The notes: generated by a model from the letters alone, not told the origin. A stretch of DNA of 64,000 bases from a bacterium (GCA_023150945.1 JAKLJX010000004.1:62001-126000), one strand, 5' to 3'; counted from the first letter of the stretch, positions 1 to 9,895 are shown. Numbers and translations are program-made.

Positions 1-237
1 GTCATTTGTCAAAGCACCAACCTGCCTGCCGCACCGGAATCGCCCCGCGTCATTCTGGTGGTCTCACCGAAAGACTATTTGCTGTTGAGTCAAAAATTTC
101 GTTTGGAGTCCCCGCTGTTTGGTTGGCTGGCTCTCACCTCACCAAGGCCTCCGGCGGGATATTGTCTGCCGCCCGAGGTTCCGCCTCCGCGATTCTCTCC
201 GGTCTAGAATGCCATGCTGTTGCTGACCATTTCACGA

Positions 238-253
238 GTGAAGCATGCTTCAC
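238..253. promoter_or_regulatory. 16-bp perfect palindrome, possible operator
   Basis: The sequence gtgaagcatgcttcac is its own reverse complement. It lies 158 bases before the start of the TonB-dependent receptor. A dimeric repressor could bind it, but no matching regulator is identified and chance is not excluded. Confidence 0.3.
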
Positions 254-283
254 CCGGCGGCCGTGCTTTCTCCCGGACGCTGT

Positions 284-308
284 GCCGGCTCAACCGACAT
301 GAGCCGGC
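284..308 (+). repeat. Stem-loop upstream of TonB receptor
   Basis: The arms gccggctca (284-292) and tgagccggc (300-308) pair perfectly over 9 bp around a 7-base loop. No T-run follows, so it is a weak terminator candidate. It may be a leader structure of the receptor mRNA. Confidence 0.35.
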
Positions 309-410
309 CGCCCGCACGGGACGTGCACGGCAGCGCCGGCGCACGCCTGGTGCTGAGGCAGCGCGGGGCGTGAAAGGTGAAAGAATCAACCTCATCAAAC
401 GGAGACAAAC

Positions 411-2666
411 ATGTATTGCAATAAATCCATTCATGCTGTGATTGGTCTATGGTTGTTAGCCACCGGGGTCCTGGCGCAATCCGCCGGCCATGAAATTCGC
501 GGCCGCGTGATTGATCGCGACAGCGGCAAAGGCATCGCGGATGTCCTTTTGCTGGTGCAGGGCACCCTGCGCGGCGCCACCTCCGATGCCAGCGGCGATT
601 TTGTAATCACTCATGTGCCGCACCGCGCGCGTTTGGATCTGGTGGCCAAACATTTGGGCTACGCCGAAGTCACTGTAACGTTGAACCGCCAGACCGATGA
701 TCTTGCCGCGGTGCAAATCGAGCTCCGGCCCACGATTCTGCAAACGGTCAATGAAGTGGTGGTGCTGGCGGAACGCAGCAACGATGCCTTTCTGCAAAAC
801 GCCTTGCGCAGCAATCCCGATGGCGGCGGCAGAATTTTGCGCGACCTGCCCGGCTTGCATGCGGTGGCGCGCGGCAACGTGGCTTATGATCCGGTCATCC
901 GTGGTTTGAAAGAGGAGCAGATCAACGTCACCATCGACGGGATCAAGGTGGAGCCGGCGTGCAACGGCCGCATGGATCCGCCCACGGCCTATGCCGATCT
1001 GGCGGAGTTGGAGGCGTTGACGATCGTCAAAGGCCCGTTTGAAGTCACCGGACTGGGCTCGGCATTGGGCGGCACGATCAATCTCGCCAAGCTGCGGCCG
1101 GTCTACCGCCCCGGGCAGGAGGGCGTGCTGTTCACCGGCGCCGTGGGCGGCAGCTTTCACAGCGCAGCCTCGGGCGACAAGGAAAGCGTGCGGTTGGGCA
1201 TGAGCAGCTCGCGCGTCGGGCTGCAGCTCAATCTCAGCCGGCAGGCGGGCGATAATTACACCTCGGCGCGCAGTGAGGTGCCATACTCGGCTTATTACGA
1301 CACCCATGTCGATGCCATGGCCGGGGTGCGCCTGGCGAAAAATCATGAAGTGCGGCTGGCGCATTATCGCAGCGACGGCAAAGACACGGGTTTTCCCGCG
1401 CTGCCGATGGACACGCGCGATCATCAGGCGCTGCTTTACGGATTTGATTACCTGGCCGCGGCCGCGCCGCTGGGCATCTCGCAACTTCAACTCAAAGCCT
1501 ACCGCAGCGAAGTTTCGCACTTGATGGACAATCTCGACCGGCCAGAAGCAAAGATGCGCGAGATGTCCGTTCTGGGAGAAACCGAAACCACGGGCGGCAA
1601 TGCCATCGCGGAATGGCGGCAACATCGCACAACGGTCAAATTCGGCGCCGACGCCTGGCAGATGTTTGCCACCGCCCGGCGCGACATGCTCACCAAGAGC
1701 ACCGGCATGCGCATGTCCAGCCTTACCTGGCCGGAGGTGACAATGCGCAGCTATGCTGCTTTTGCCGAGTTCACCCGTGTGTTCGGCACGGCGTGGAGCG
1801 TCACCGCGGGTGGCCGTGCCGCCCGGGTGGAATCAGAAGCGGAGGCTGCGCCGGCGGAATTCCTCCGCTTTCACCAGCGCAGCGACAGCAAAGCCTCGGA
1901 AACCAATTGGGATTCTTTCGTCCGGTTCAACTTCGATCCGCAAGCCACGTGGAGCATGAGCCTGGCGCTCGGACGGGGCGTGCGGCCGGCCAGCCACAAG
2001 GAACGCTACGGCTGGTATTCGCTCAATGCCCTGGATGGTTATGATCATATCGGCGCGCCCGGCCTCGCGTCCGAATCCAACTGGGCCGCCAATTTCTCCA
2101 TGCAATACCGCGCCGAAAAATTCCAAGTGCATGCTGAGCCGTATTTCAACCGCTTGCAAAATTACATCAGCGGTGAAGTGCGCAGTGACTTGCAGCCGCG
2201 CAGCATGGGCGCGCGCGGTGTGAAAGTGTATCGTAACCTCGGCAGCGCCCAGATTTATGGTGTGGACGTGGATTTGAACTGGCAGGGGCCGGCGCGATTG
2301 AGCTTCTTCAGCAATGTCTCATTCACCAAGGGCCGCGATCTCGAGCGCGATGCGCCGCTGCCGGAAATCCCGCCGCTGTCCACGCTGAGCGGTGTGCGTT
2401 ATGTGAATCCGTCCAATCTGTTCTGGGTGCAAGTCGAGACCCGCGCTGCGGCACGCCAGGGGCAAGTGTCGCCCTTTACCGGCGAAGATGAGACCGCTGC
2501 CTTTGCCGTCTACAACCTGCGCACCGGCCTCCGCGTGGGCAGCCGGCTGCAGGTGCAGGCCGGTTTGGAGAATTTGACTGACGTGTTCTATCACGAGCAT
2601 TTGGATCGCAGCAACATTCCGCAATCCGGCCGGAATTTCTATCTCAAGACTTCCATGCACTTCTGA
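411..2666 (+). CDS. TonB-dependent outer-membrane receptor with carboxypeptidase-like N-terminal domain
   Basis: A 751-residue outer-membrane active transporter that would take up a ligand using the TonB-ExbBD system. A signal peptide (about residues 1-22, ending LAQS) is followed by a CarboxypepD_reg-like beta-sandwich (about 27-105, with GRVIDRDSGKGIADV), a plug domain (about 120-230, with VIRGLKEEQINVTIDGIKV) and a long barrel ending in a terminal Phe, as barrel proteins usually do. The plug contains CNGRMDPPTAY. A Cys followed by RMDPP recalls the OprC/NosA copper-receptor group, so copper is a possible substrate, but this is only a hint. No transport partner lies next to it. The ATG at 411 follows a purine-rich stretch (ggagacaaac). 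Confidence 0.9.
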   Translation: MYCNKSIHAVIGLWLLATGVLAQSAGHEIRGRVIDRDSGKGIADVLLLVQGTLRGATSDASGDFVITHVPHRARLDLVAKHLGYAEVTVTLNRQTDDLAAVQIELRPTILQTVNEVVVLAERSNDAFLQNALRSNPDGGGRILRDLPGLHAVARGNVAYDPVIRGLKEEQINVTIDGIKVEPACNGRMDPPTAYADLAELEALTIVKGPFEVTGLGSALGGTINLAKLRPVYRPGQEGVLFTGAVGGSFHSAASGDKESVRLGMSSSRVGLQLNLSRQAGDNYTSARSEVPYSAYYDTHVDAMAGVRLAKNHEVRLAHYRSDGKDTGFPALPMDTRDHQALLYGFDYLAAAAPLGISQLQLKAYRSEVSHLMDNLDRPEAKMREMSVLGETETTGGNAIAEWRQHRTTVKFGADAWQMFATARRDMLTKSTGMRMSSLTWPEVTMRSYAAFAEFTRVFGTAWSVTAGGRAARVESEAEAAPAEFLRFHQRSDSKASETNWDSFVRFNFDPQATWSMSLALGRGVRPASHKERYGWYSLNALDGYDHIGAPGLASESNWAANFSMQYRAEKFQVHAEPYFNRLQNYISGEVRSDLQPRSMGARGVKVYRNLGSAQIYGVDVDLNWQGPARLSFFSNVSFTKGRDLERDAPLPEIPPLSTLSGVRYVNPSNLFWVQVETRAAARQGQVSPFTGEDETAAFAVYNLRTGLRVGSRLQVQAGLENLTDVFYHEHLDRSNIPQSGRNFYLKTSMHF

Positions 2667-2710
2667 GGCATGGTTGTTTCCCCATGCCTGACTGACCTGA
2701 GGCCGCGGTA

Positions 2711-2751
2711 CCGGCAATGACGCCACGACGGGAGAGTCCCGTCATTGCCGG
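2711..2751 (+). terminator. Inverted repeat after the TonB receptor gene
   Basis: The arms ccggcaatgac (2711-2721) and gtcattgccgg (2741-2751) are perfect reverse complements. The spacer contains a second possible pairing (gacggga with tcccgtc). It lies 45 bases past the receptor stop. No T-run follows, so it is an atypical or Rho-assisted terminator, or simply an RNA 3'-end structure. Confidence 0.4.
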
Positions 2752-2910
2752 GCCGCAGCCGGCAGGGGCGAGCCGCCGGTCTCCGCTTTGTGCTCAGGCG
2801 CCCGCTGCGGTGAACGCCATTCACCGCCGGCAGTGCGCGCCTGAGCGGCAGGCAGGGGCCGGCAACCCGCCGCGCCGGCAGCCTCTTGGGCGCCGTGCCC
2901 AACAAACTTC

Positions 2911-2939
2911 TTTTGAAAGTCAAAAAATCCCCTTATAAT
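2911..2939 (+). promoter_or_regulatory. Predicted promoter of glnN
   Basis: A perfect -10 hexamer TATAAT lies at 2934-2939. A -35 candidate is TTTTGA (2911-2916, 17-base spacer) or TTGAAA (2913-2918, 15-base spacer). The next gene downstream on this strand is glnN at 3053. Confidence 0.5.
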
Positions 2940-3052
2940 CCCACCCAGCCATCAAACTCCTGTCAAGCGAGAGGTAGCGCAAAATCCGTGAACCATTCCA
3001 ACTGCAACAGGATTTGACCTACATCAACAACCATCATTAGGAGGACTCTCCC

Positions 3053-5239
3053 GTGCCCAAGAACTCTGCCCGACGTTATGACGTGGTGGCCGCTGCCAAG
3101 AACTGGGTCTTGCGCAGTGCGCCGCAACAGCTTACGGCTGACATCAATTCCATTTTCGGCGAGCACACCTTCAACATGGAGGTCATGCGCGACAAATTGC
3201 CAAAGGAGACGTTTCAGTCGCTGATGGCAACGATTGACAAAGGCCAGCCGCTGGATCCCAAGCTTGCGGATGTCGTTGCGCTGGCCATGAAAGAATGGGC
3301 GGTGGAGCATGGTGCGACCCATTTCACCCACTGGTTTCAGCCGCTCACCGGCCTGACCGCCGAGAAGCACGACAGCTTTGTTACGCCCAATGTCGGCGGC
3401 GGCGCGATTGCCCGTTTTTCCGGCAAAGATCTCATCCAGGGCGAGCCCGACGCGTCCTCGTTTCCGAGCGGCGGCATTCGCGCAACTTTCGAGGCGCGCG
3501 GCTATACGGCATGGGACCCCACTTCGCCGGCTTTCATCATCAAGAATCATCACGGCGCGACGCTCTGCATTCCCACCGCATTCGCTTCGTGGACCGGTGA
3601 GGCGCTCGATCACAAGACGCCATTGCTGCGCTCAATGGAAGCCCTGAATCGGCAGGCGCTGCGGGCCTTGGCCCTGTTCGAAGTGAAGAACGTGCACAAA
3701 GTCTACACCACCGTCGGCGCCGAGCAGGAGTATTTTCTCATTGACGAAGAGTTTTATTACCGCCGGCCGGACTTGGTGACCACCGGCCGCACGCTGTTTG
3801 GCGCCAAACCGCCGCGCGGCCAGGAACTGGAGGATCACTACTTCGGCTCCATTCCCGAGCGCGTACTCGCCTTCATGACCGATGTCGAGTACCAGCTCTA
3901 TCGTCTGGGGGTGCCGGTGAAGACGCGGCACAATGAAGTGGCGCCGGCGCAGTATGAAATCGCACCGATCTTCGAGAACAGCAATCTCGCCGCCGATCAT
4001 CAACAAATGATGATGCAGGTGATGCGCAACACCGCGCGCAAATACGGCCTGGTGTGTCTGCTGCATGAGAAACCCTTTGCCGGCATCAACGGCAGCGGCA
4101 AACACAACAACTGGTCGATGGCCACCGACACCGGCATGAACCTGCTGGAGCCGGGCGAGACGCCGCACGACAACATGCAATTCTTGTTCTTCTGCGCGGC
4201 GGTGATCAAGGCGGTGGACGAGCACCAGGATTTGCTGCGCGCCAGCGTCGCCCATGCCGGCAACGATCATCGCCTGGGCGCCAATGAAGCGCCGCCCGCA
4301 ATCATCTCGGTGTTCCTCGGCGAACAACTCGAAGACATTTTCAGACAGATCGAAAAAGGCAAGCCGGAGAGCAGCAAGTCGAAGGACCTGCTCGGCTTGG
4401 GCAGCGCGGTGCTGCCGCATCTGCCGCGCCATGCCGGCGACCGCAACCGCACGTCGCCGTTTGCTTTCACCGGCAATAAGTTCGAGTTCCGCGCGGTCGG
4501 CGCCAGCCAGTCGATCTCGTTTCCGAACACGGTGCTCAACACCATCGTGGCAGCGGCCATCGAGGAGATGGCCACCACCATTGAAGAGCACTTGCGGAAG
4601 AAGATGCCGTTCGAGCAGGCTTTGCACAGCGTGTTGAAGGAGGTGCTGCACCGGCACAACCGCATCATCTTCAACGGCGACAACTACACGGCCGAATGGC
4701 ATCAGGAGGCGGAACGTCGGGGGCTGTGGAACTTGCGCAACTCGCTCGATGCCTTCGAGCGGCTGCACGAGGAGAAGAACGTGAAGCTCTTCGAAACGTA
4801 CCAGGTCTTGAATCAGCGCGAGCTGGAAGCGCGGGAAGAAATCTTCTTCGATCAGTATTTCAAGACCGTCAACATCGAGGCCGAGACCACGGCCTTGATG
4901 GCGCAGACCATGATTCTGCCGGCCGCGATTCGCTACCTGCATGACCTTTCTCAAACCGCCGAAGGCTTGCAGCGCAACGGCGCCACCCCGGCGGGTGTGG
5001 CCAGGACGCTGCAGGAAGTTAACGGCTATGCCAATGATTTCCGCGAAGCGCTCGACAAGCTGCTGGTGGTCAATGCCGAGCTCGGCGGCGACACGGTGCA
5101 TTCCAAAGCCTATCACATGCGCGACAATGTCATCCCCGCGATGAACAGCGTGCGCGCTGCGGCGGCCCGGCTGGAAAAAGCGTTGCCGGATGACTACTGG
5201 CCGCTGCCGATCTACAGCGAGATGTTGTTCGTGAAATAA
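3053..5239 (+). CDS. glnN: Glutamine synthetase type III
   Basis: Makes glutamine from glutamate, ammonia and ATP in the cytoplasm. At 728 residues it has the length of the GSIII family, far larger than GSI (about 470). Recognisable blocks include [20 protein letters not shown] near residue 140, the phosphate/ATP-site block [17 protein letters not shown] near 340, and the GSIII N-terminal segment [11 protein letters not shown]. The start is GTG at 3053, supported by an AGGAGG ribosome site at 3039-3044. A sigma-70-like promoter lies about 115 bases upstream. A small Cys-rich ORF follows 83 bases after the stop. No glnB or amtB neighbour is present, so regulation cannot be read from context. 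Confidence 0.96.
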   Translation: MPKNSARRYDVVAAAKNWVLRSAPQQLTADINSIFGEHTFNMEVMRDKLPKETFQSLMATIDKGQPLDPKLADVVALAMKEWAVEHGATHFTHWFQPLTGLTAEKHDSFVTPNVGGGAIARFSGKDLIQGEPDASSFPSGGIRATFEARGYTAWDPTSPAFIIKNHHGATLCIPTAFASWTGEALDHKTPLLRSMEALNRQALRALALFEVKNVHKVYTTVGAEQEYFLIDEEFYYRRPDLVTTGRTLFGAKPPRGQELEDHYFGSIPERVLAFMTDVEYQLYRLGVPVKTRHNEVAPAQYEIAPIFENSNLAADHQQMMMQVMRNTARKYGLVCLLHEKPFAGINGSGKHNNWSMATDTGMNLLEPGETPHDNMQFLFFCAAVIKAVDEHQDLLRASVAHAGNDHRLGANEAPPAIISVFLGEQLEDIFRQIEKGKPESSKSKDLLGLGSAVLPHLPRHAGDRNRTSPFAFTGNKFEFRAVGASQSISFPNTVLNTIVAAAIEEMATTIEEHLRKKMPFEQALHSVLKEVLHRHNRIIFNGDNYTAEWHQEAERRGLWNLRNSLDAFERLHEEKNVKLFETYQVLNQRELEAREEIFFDQYFKTVNIEAETTALMAQTMILPAAIRYLHDLSQTAEGLQRNGATPAGVARTLQEVNGYANDFREALDKLLVVNAELGGDTVHSKAYHMRDNVIPAMNSVRAAAARLEKALPDDYWPLPIYSEMLFVK

Positions 5240-5322
5240 TCCTGGCGTGCGCACCGCTCCTTCCGGCTCCCTGGCAGGAGCGGACGCGTGCCGCTTTTCA
5301 CCTTTTACCCACGGAGCGACCC

Positions 5323-5556
5323 ATGTCTCTCACCAGCAATCTGCCTCCTGCGCAAATCTGCGGCAATCTCCGCACGCGTGCCAATTACGTTCCGGGGTGG
5401 CAAAGCACGAACGCGCCCTACCATCCCAACGACCACACTCCGTGCTTCTGCCTGAAAACGCTGGATGCCTTTGGCCCCGATGATTGTCCCGTGCACGCCG
5501 ACGCCTGCCGGCCGCAACGTGCCTGCTTTGAGCCGCTGGTGCCGTTGACGGTGTGA
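5323..5556 (+). CDS. Small Cys-rich protein downstream of glnN
   Basis: An ORF of 77 residues with ATG at 5323 after a ggagcg ribosome-site-like sequence. It has six cysteines: C13, then a cluster CFC...DDCPVHADAC...C in the second half. This spacing could bind zinc or an iron-sulfur cluster. There is no signal peptide or membrane segment. I do not recognise the family. The position just after glnN and the ribosome site favour a real gene, but codon evidence is limited by the short length. Confidence 0.5.
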   Translation: MSLTSNLPPAQICGNLRTRANYVPGWQSTNAPYHPNDHTPCFCLKTLDAFGPDDCPVHADACRPQRACFEPLVPLTV

Positions 5557-6033
5557 GAGCTTAGAAATTCTGGCTCAATCAAGGCTGCCGCGACAATCAT
5601 CAGCGCCGCAGTAGGTCTGCGGACGAAGACTGAACGGCGAGCCAGTGCGCTGCTATTCTGTTCTGTATGCGTGATTCGTTTGCCCTGTCATTCAGAAGAA
5701 TCTTGTGAGGCACTCGGCACTATGCCCATTTTTTTGTCCCGTTCAGCATTGGACATTTTCGTCAAGATAACAGCGCGCCAACTGCTTCTATCCCAATGCA
5801 GGCTTGTGGGCCTTCAGCCTCACGCCCTGCCCAAGTTCGGAAGAAGGCGCGGCCTGTCCATGCTTATTTGCAGGTGCACACTAATGGCCTCGCCCTCACG
5901 GCCGAACGGCACTATCGCCTGGTCCCGCCCGATGAGATGACAATCGCCGACCTCGACAATTACCGGCGTCGCCCGCTCTGACTGAAGCAATTCGCTCAAC
6001 GCCATTCACTGCACACAGAAAGGAACGCTCTCA
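5557..6033. other. Intergenic region before argG, nothing recognised
   Basis: These 477 bases contain short open frames on both strands with no ribosome site and no family resemblance. I see no strong hairpin and no tRNA. The GAAAGGA ribosome site of argG lies at the right end (about 6020-6026). Confidence 0.4.
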
Positions 6034-7293
6034 ATGCCTCATCCCGTTCGCAAAGTCGTGCTCTCCTATTCCGGTGGACTCGACACCTCGATTATCATTC
6101 CCTGGCTCAAAGAAAACTACGGCTGTGAAGTGATCGCCTACACCGCCAATATTGGCCAGGGCGAAGAGCTGGAAGGGCTGGAGGAAAAGGCCATCAAAAC
6201 CGGCGCCAGCAAGATCTATATCGACGATTTGCGTGAAGAGTTCGTGCGCGATTTCATTTACCCGACTTTGAAAGCGAACGCCATCTATGAAGGCAAATAC
6301 CTGCTCGGCACTTCGTTCGCCCGGCCGCTGATCGCCAAACACCAGGTCTTGGTCGCCGAGAAGGAGGGTGCGGATGCAGTCGCCCACGGTTGCACCGGCA
6401 AGGGCAACGACCAGGTCCGTTTTGAATTGACCTACAAAGCGCTCAACCCCAAGCTGCGCGTTATCGCGCCCTGGCGGGAATGGAACATCCGTTCGCGCGA
6501 AGACGCCATCCGCTACGCCCACGAAAGAAAGGTTCCCATCAGCGCCTCGCTGGACAAGATCTACAGTCACGACCAAAATCTCTGGCATCGTTCCAGCGAA
6601 GGCGGTGAATTGGAAGATCCCTGGCAAGCTGCGCCGCCGGCAGTCTTCAGTCTCACCGTAAGCCCGGAAGCAGCGCCGGACCGCCCGACAATTGTCACGC
6701 TTGACTTCGAAAAAGGCGAGCCGGTTGCGCTCAACGGCGAAGCCCTGTCGCCGGTGGCCTTGTTGACCGAATTGAACCGCTTGGGCGGCGCCAACGGCAT
6801 CGGTCGCGTGGACATGGTGGAAAACCGGCTGGTCGGCATGAAATCCCGCGGCGTTTATGAGACCCCCGGCGGCACGATTCTCTACGCCGCCCATCAGGAG
6901 CTGGAAAGCCTGGTGCTCACCAGTCAGCTCTTGCGCATGAAAGAAATGCTCGCGCCGCGCTACGCCGAGCTAATTTACACCGGCCAATGGTACACGCCGG
7001 TGCGCCAGGCGCTCGATGCCTTCGTGCAAAAGACGCAGGAGAAAGTCACCGGCACGGTGCGGCTGAAACTCTACAAGGGCAACGTCATGGTCGAAGGCCG
7101 CAAATCGCCCTATTCGCTCTATCGTGAAGACTACGCCACCTTCGGCGAAGATGACGTCTACAACCAGCAGGATGCCGAAGGCTTCATCAATCTCTTCGGC
7201 CTGCCGCTCAAAGTCAAAGCGCTGATCGATATCGAAGGCAGCGGCCTGAGTGAGTATCGCCATCCGGATTACAGCAAGTTCAAGCGGGATTGA
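6034..7293 (+). CDS. argG: Argininosuccinate synthase
   Basis: Joins citrulline and aspartate with ATP to form argininosuccinate, the penultimate step of arginine synthesis in the cytoplasm. The 419-residue product has the N-terminal PP-loop YSGGLDTSI (about residues 11-19) and family blocks such as [13 protein letters not shown] and APWREW; the length is usual for the family. The ATG at 6034 is preceded by GAAAGGA. argH follows at 8370, but the two arginine genes are separated by an unrelated RHH-like/HNH gene pair. Confidence 0.97.
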   Translation: MPHPVRKVVLSYSGGLDTSIIIPWLKENYGCEVIAYTANIGQGEELEGLEEKAIKTGASKIYIDDLREEFVRDFIYPTLKANAIYEGKYLLGTSFARPLIAKHQVLVAEKEGADAVAHGCTGKGNDQVRFELTYKALNPKLRVIAPWREWNIRSREDAIRYAHERKVPISASLDKIYSHDQNLWHRSSEGGELEDPWQAAPPAVFSLTVSPEAAPDRPTIVTLDFEKGEPVALNGEALSPVALLTELNRLGGANGIGRVDMVENRLVGMKSRGVYETPGGTILYAAHQELESLVLTSQLLRMKEMLAPRYAELIYTGQWYTPVRQALDAFVQKTQEKVTGTVRLKLYKGNVMVEGRKSPYSLYREDYATFGEDDVYNQQDAEGFINLFGLPLKVKALIDIEGSGLSEYRHPDYSKFKRD

Positions 7294-7468
7294 GGCGGGT
7301 TCGTTTATAATTCAGGCTTGAATCTTTTGAAAATCCTTCTACATTTGTAGCAGTTTTCGATTCAAAGCGCAGCGCCTGCCCGTCATGCGCAGGTTGCTGC
7401 GATTGCAAAAGATCCGCCGATGGTAGTTGGAAACCGCTACAAATTCTTCTCAAATAAGGATGCGGCCG

Positions 7469-7888
7469 GTGAGTGTCAGCGTAACTTTGCAGGTTCCCGC
7501 TTCCGTTTATCGGCTGGCGCAGAGAACCGCCAAGATGACGTCGCGACCCATCGAACAAGTTTTTGTCGACGTGATCGCGGCAGCCAGTCCGGTATCCGAT
7601 GATTTGCCTTCCGAGCTTCAAGCCGAGTTGGAGACTCTCGCGCAACTGGATGATGCGGAGTTATGGCAACTCGCCCGCCGTACTTTTTCACCGGCAGGCC
7701 GCAAAGAATATGATCGTCTTTTGCAGCGGAATAGCGCCGGTTCGATAACCGTGATCGAACGCGAGCGTCTGAAGGAATTGCGCCTAGAGAGTGAGAGGCT
7801 CATGCTGCACAAAGCCTATGCCTATTCCTTGCTCAAGTGGCGCGGCCACACGTTGCCCCCTTTGACAAAACTCCCCCGGCCTCGATAA
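7469..7888 (+). CDS. Ribbon-helix-helix-like small protein paired with HNH nuclease
   Basis: About 139 residues if started at the GTG at 7469, which has AAGGA (7456-7460) eight bases upstream; in-frame alternatives are ATG at 7460 and TTG at 7427. The N-terminus, SVTLQVPASVYRLAQRTA, looks like a beta-strand followed by a helix as in CopG/RHH DNA-binding proteins. The rest is helical and charged. The stop is two bases before the ATG of the HNH gene, so the two are translationally linked. I do not assign a function; a DNA-binding partner or regulator of the nuclease is an inference. It sits between argG and argH. Confidence 0.65.
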   Translation: MSVSVTLQVPASVYRLAQRTAKMTSRPIEQVFVDVIAAASPVSDDLPSELQAELETLAQLDDAELWQLARRTFSPAGRKEYDRLLQRNSAGSITVIERERLKELRLESERLMLHKAYAYSLLKWRGHTLPPLTKLPRPR

Positions 7889-7890
7889 GC

Positions 7891-8316
7891 ATGGCGAAGA
7901 GTCTCGCCAAGATCCGCCGCCGCATCGCGGCGCAAGCGGATTATCGCTGCGGATATTGCCTGACCTCCGAGAAACTCACCGGCATTCGTCTTGCCCTCGA
8001 TCACATTATCCCGCTGGCTGCCGGCGGTCAATCTGAAGAGAATAGTCTTTGGGTTGCTTGCCGCCCGTGCAACGAATTTAAAGGCGCACTAACGCGCGCG
8101 GAAGATCCTGTCACGAAATTGTCCGTCGCTATTTTTAGTCCTCGATTTCAAGATTGGCATGAACACTTCGAATGGAGCGTCGATGGAATAAGGATTCTCG
8201 GGCTTACGCCGATTGGTCGCGCCACGGTCATCGCATTACAACTTAATCATGAGTCTATCGTTTATGCTCGCCGGCAATGGGTAAAAGTGGGCTGGCACCC
8301 ACCGGATGATATTTGA
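7891..8316 (+). CDS. HNH endonuclease
   Basis: A 141-residue HNH/Cys4 nuclease. The metal-binding and catalytic core is visible: a first Cys pair in CGYC (about residues 20-23), LDHIIPLAAGG with the catalytic His, an Asn in ENSLWVACRPCNEFKG, and the second Cys pair in that segment. The C-terminal half is family-specific and ends near WHPPDD. ATG at 7891 follows directly after the stop of the RHH-like gene, so they form a two-gene unit. It may cut DNA as part of a mobile or defence function; no methylase or toxin partner other than the upstream gene is present. Confidence 0.85.
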   Translation: MAKSLAKIRRRIAAQADYRCGYCLTSEKLTGIRLALDHIIPLAAGGQSEENSLWVACRPCNEFKGALTRAEDPVTKLSVAIFSPRFQDWHEHFEWSVDGIRILGLTPIGRATVIALQLNHESIVYARRQWVKVGWHPPDDI

Positions 8317-8369
8317 TGTCAGGTTGAAGCAGATATCAACATCTCATCATCTAATGACAGGAGACCCAG

Positions 8370-9803
8370 TTGCAACGCAAGCTGACCAGAAGCCATTCTC
8401 AAGCAAAAGCTGATAAAGGCACATCCACAAAAGTCTGGGCCGGGCGCTTCACCTCCGGCCCGGCAGAATTGATGGAAAAATTCAGCCGCTCGATCGACAT
8501 CGACGGGCGGTTGTGGCGGGAAGATATTCGCGTCAATCAGGCCTGGGCCACAGCCTTGCGTGCCGCCGGAATTTTGTCGGCGGCGGAGGAGAAACGCATT
8601 CAAAACGGATTGCAACGCATTGCCGAAGAATTTCGTGCGAATCGTTTTCGCTTTCGACCTCAGGATGAAGACATTCATGTCGCCATCGAACGCCGCCTGA
8701 CGGAGCTGAGCGGCGACGCTGGCGCGAAAATTCACACCGGCCGCAGCCGCAATGATCAAGTCGTCACCGACTTTCGCCTCTATTTGAAACGTAAAACCCG
8801 TGAATTGCAATCCTCGCTGCATGCTTGCGTGAATGCGATCGTGCAGCAAGCTGAAGCCTCGCAAGAAATTATCCTTCCCAGTTATACTCACACCCAGCAA
8901 GCGCAGCCCGTCCGGCTTGCGCATTATATGCTTTCAGCGTTTGAAGCCTTGCGCCGGCATCACCAACAATTGCAGGAATTCCTGCAAAGAGTCGATGAGT
9001 TGCCGTTGGGCGCCGGCGCGGTGGCGGGCACCGCCTTTGCAATCGACCGGCGGCTGCTTGCGGCAGAGCTGGGCTTCAGCCGAATCGCGGCGAATTCGAT
9101 CGATGCCACCGGCAGCCGCAGCTTCTGCAATGAAATCACCTTTGTGTGCGCCGACCTCGGCACCACGCTGAGCCGCTATGCGCATGACTTCATTTTGTGG
9201 AGCACGCAGGAATTCGGCTTTCTCGATCCCGGCGAAAAATTTGCCACCGGCTCGAGCATGATGCCCAACAAGAAAAATCCCGATGCCTTCGAGTTGGTGC
9301 GCGGCAAAGCCGGCGTGCTGATCGGCTTGCTGGCCGCCATGCTCACGCTGCAAAAAGGCACGCCGGTCACCTACAATCGCGACCTGCAGGAGGACAAGAA
9401 GATCGTGTTCGAAGCGCTGCAGACGGCACAGGATTGCCTGGAAGTGTTTGCCGGCGCGCTGGCCACCAGCCGTTTCCGGCCGGAGAAGATGAAGGCCGCG
9501 CTCGACGGCAGCCTGTTCGCGACCGACATTGCCGACTATCTCGTGCGCAAAGGCGTGCCCTTCCGCAAAGCGCATCATCTCGTGGCGCGGGCGGTGCAAC
9601 AAGCCGAACACGAACGTTGCGAGTTGCATGAATTGCCCTTGCCGTATTGGCAAAAGTTGCATTCGTCGTTCGGTGATGATGTTTCAAATTGCTTCGATGC
9701 GCGCGCCAGCGTCGAGCGGCGCAATGCCATTGGCGGGACCGCGTTGGCGCAAGTAAAACGGCAGTTGCGCGAAGCGAAGAAGTGGTTGGTGCGAAAGCGA
9801 TGA
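8370..9803 (+). CDS. argH: Argininosuccinate lyase
   Basis: Splits argininosuccinate into arginine and fumarate, the last step of arginine synthesis. The 477-residue product carries the fumarate-lyase superfamily signature GSSMMPNKKNPD (about residues 293-304, with the catalytic Ser loop) and HTGRSRNDQV near residue 126. The start is TTG at 8370; ACAGGAGA (8357-8364) lies at proper distance, and the next ATG would delete conserved sequence. It is separated from argG by about 1.1 kb holding the RHH-like/HNH pair. Confidence 0.96.
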   Translation: MQRKLTRSHSQAKADKGTSTKVWAGRFTSGPAELMEKFSRSIDIDGRLWREDIRVNQAWATALRAAGILSAAEEKRIQNGLQRIAEEFRANRFRFRPQDEDIHVAIERRLTELSGDAGAKIHTGRSRNDQVVTDFRLYLKRKTRELQSSLHACVNAIVQQAEASQEIILPSYTHTQQAQPVRLAHYMLSAFEALRRHHQQLQEFLQRVDELPLGAGAVAGTAFAIDRRLLAAELGFSRIAANSIDATGSRSFCNEITFVCADLGTTLSRYAHDFILWSTQEFGFLDPGEKFATGSSMMPNKKNPDAFELVRGKAGVLIGLLAAMLTLQKGTPVTYNRDLQEDKKIVFEALQTAQDCLEVFAGALATSRFRPEKMKAALDGSLFATDIADYLVRKGVPFRKAHHLVARAVQQAEHERCELHELPLPYWQKLHSSFGDDVSNCFDARASVERRNAIGGTALAQVKRQLREAKKWLVRKR

Positions 9804-9895
9804 TCGTTCCGGCACGGCTTGGCCGTGGCCTGCCGGCCGAGTAGCACGCTCACCGTGAGATTCGGATCTTGCATTTTGATGAACAGCGGAATTAT

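Larger units (their letters stand above)
1..410. other. Leader region of the TonB receptor gene, no gene seen
   Basis: I see no convincing gene here; the open frames have no ribosome site and no family resemblance. Two structured elements are visible: a perfect 16-base palindrome at 238-253 (gtgaagcatgcttcac) and a perfect 9-bp stem with a 7-base loop at 284-308. Both lie 100-170 bases before the receptor start and could belong to its operator or 5' leader. I looked for the conserved boxes of a cobalamin riboswitch and did not find them. Confidence 0.5.
2667..3052. other. Intergenic region before glnN: inverted repeat and promoter
   Basis: No gene is supported in these 386 bases. They hold an inverted repeat at 2711-2751 soon after the receptor stop, a GC-rich stretch, and a sigma-70-like -10 element TATAAT at 2934-2939 about 115 bases before the glutamine synthetase start. 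Confidence 0.5.

Noticed and set aside
1-410. Cobalamin riboswitch before the TonB receptor
   Set aside because: The receptor made this worth looking for, but the conserved B12-box and core sequences are absent.
3632-5254. 540-residue open frame antisense to glnN
   Set aside because: It is a shadow of a high-GC gene: low-complexity His/Arg/Val composition, no ribosome site, and the opposite strand is a clear glutamine synthetase.
5671-5940. 89-residue open frame before argG
   Set aside because: No ribosome site, overlapping frames of equal length, and no family resemblance.
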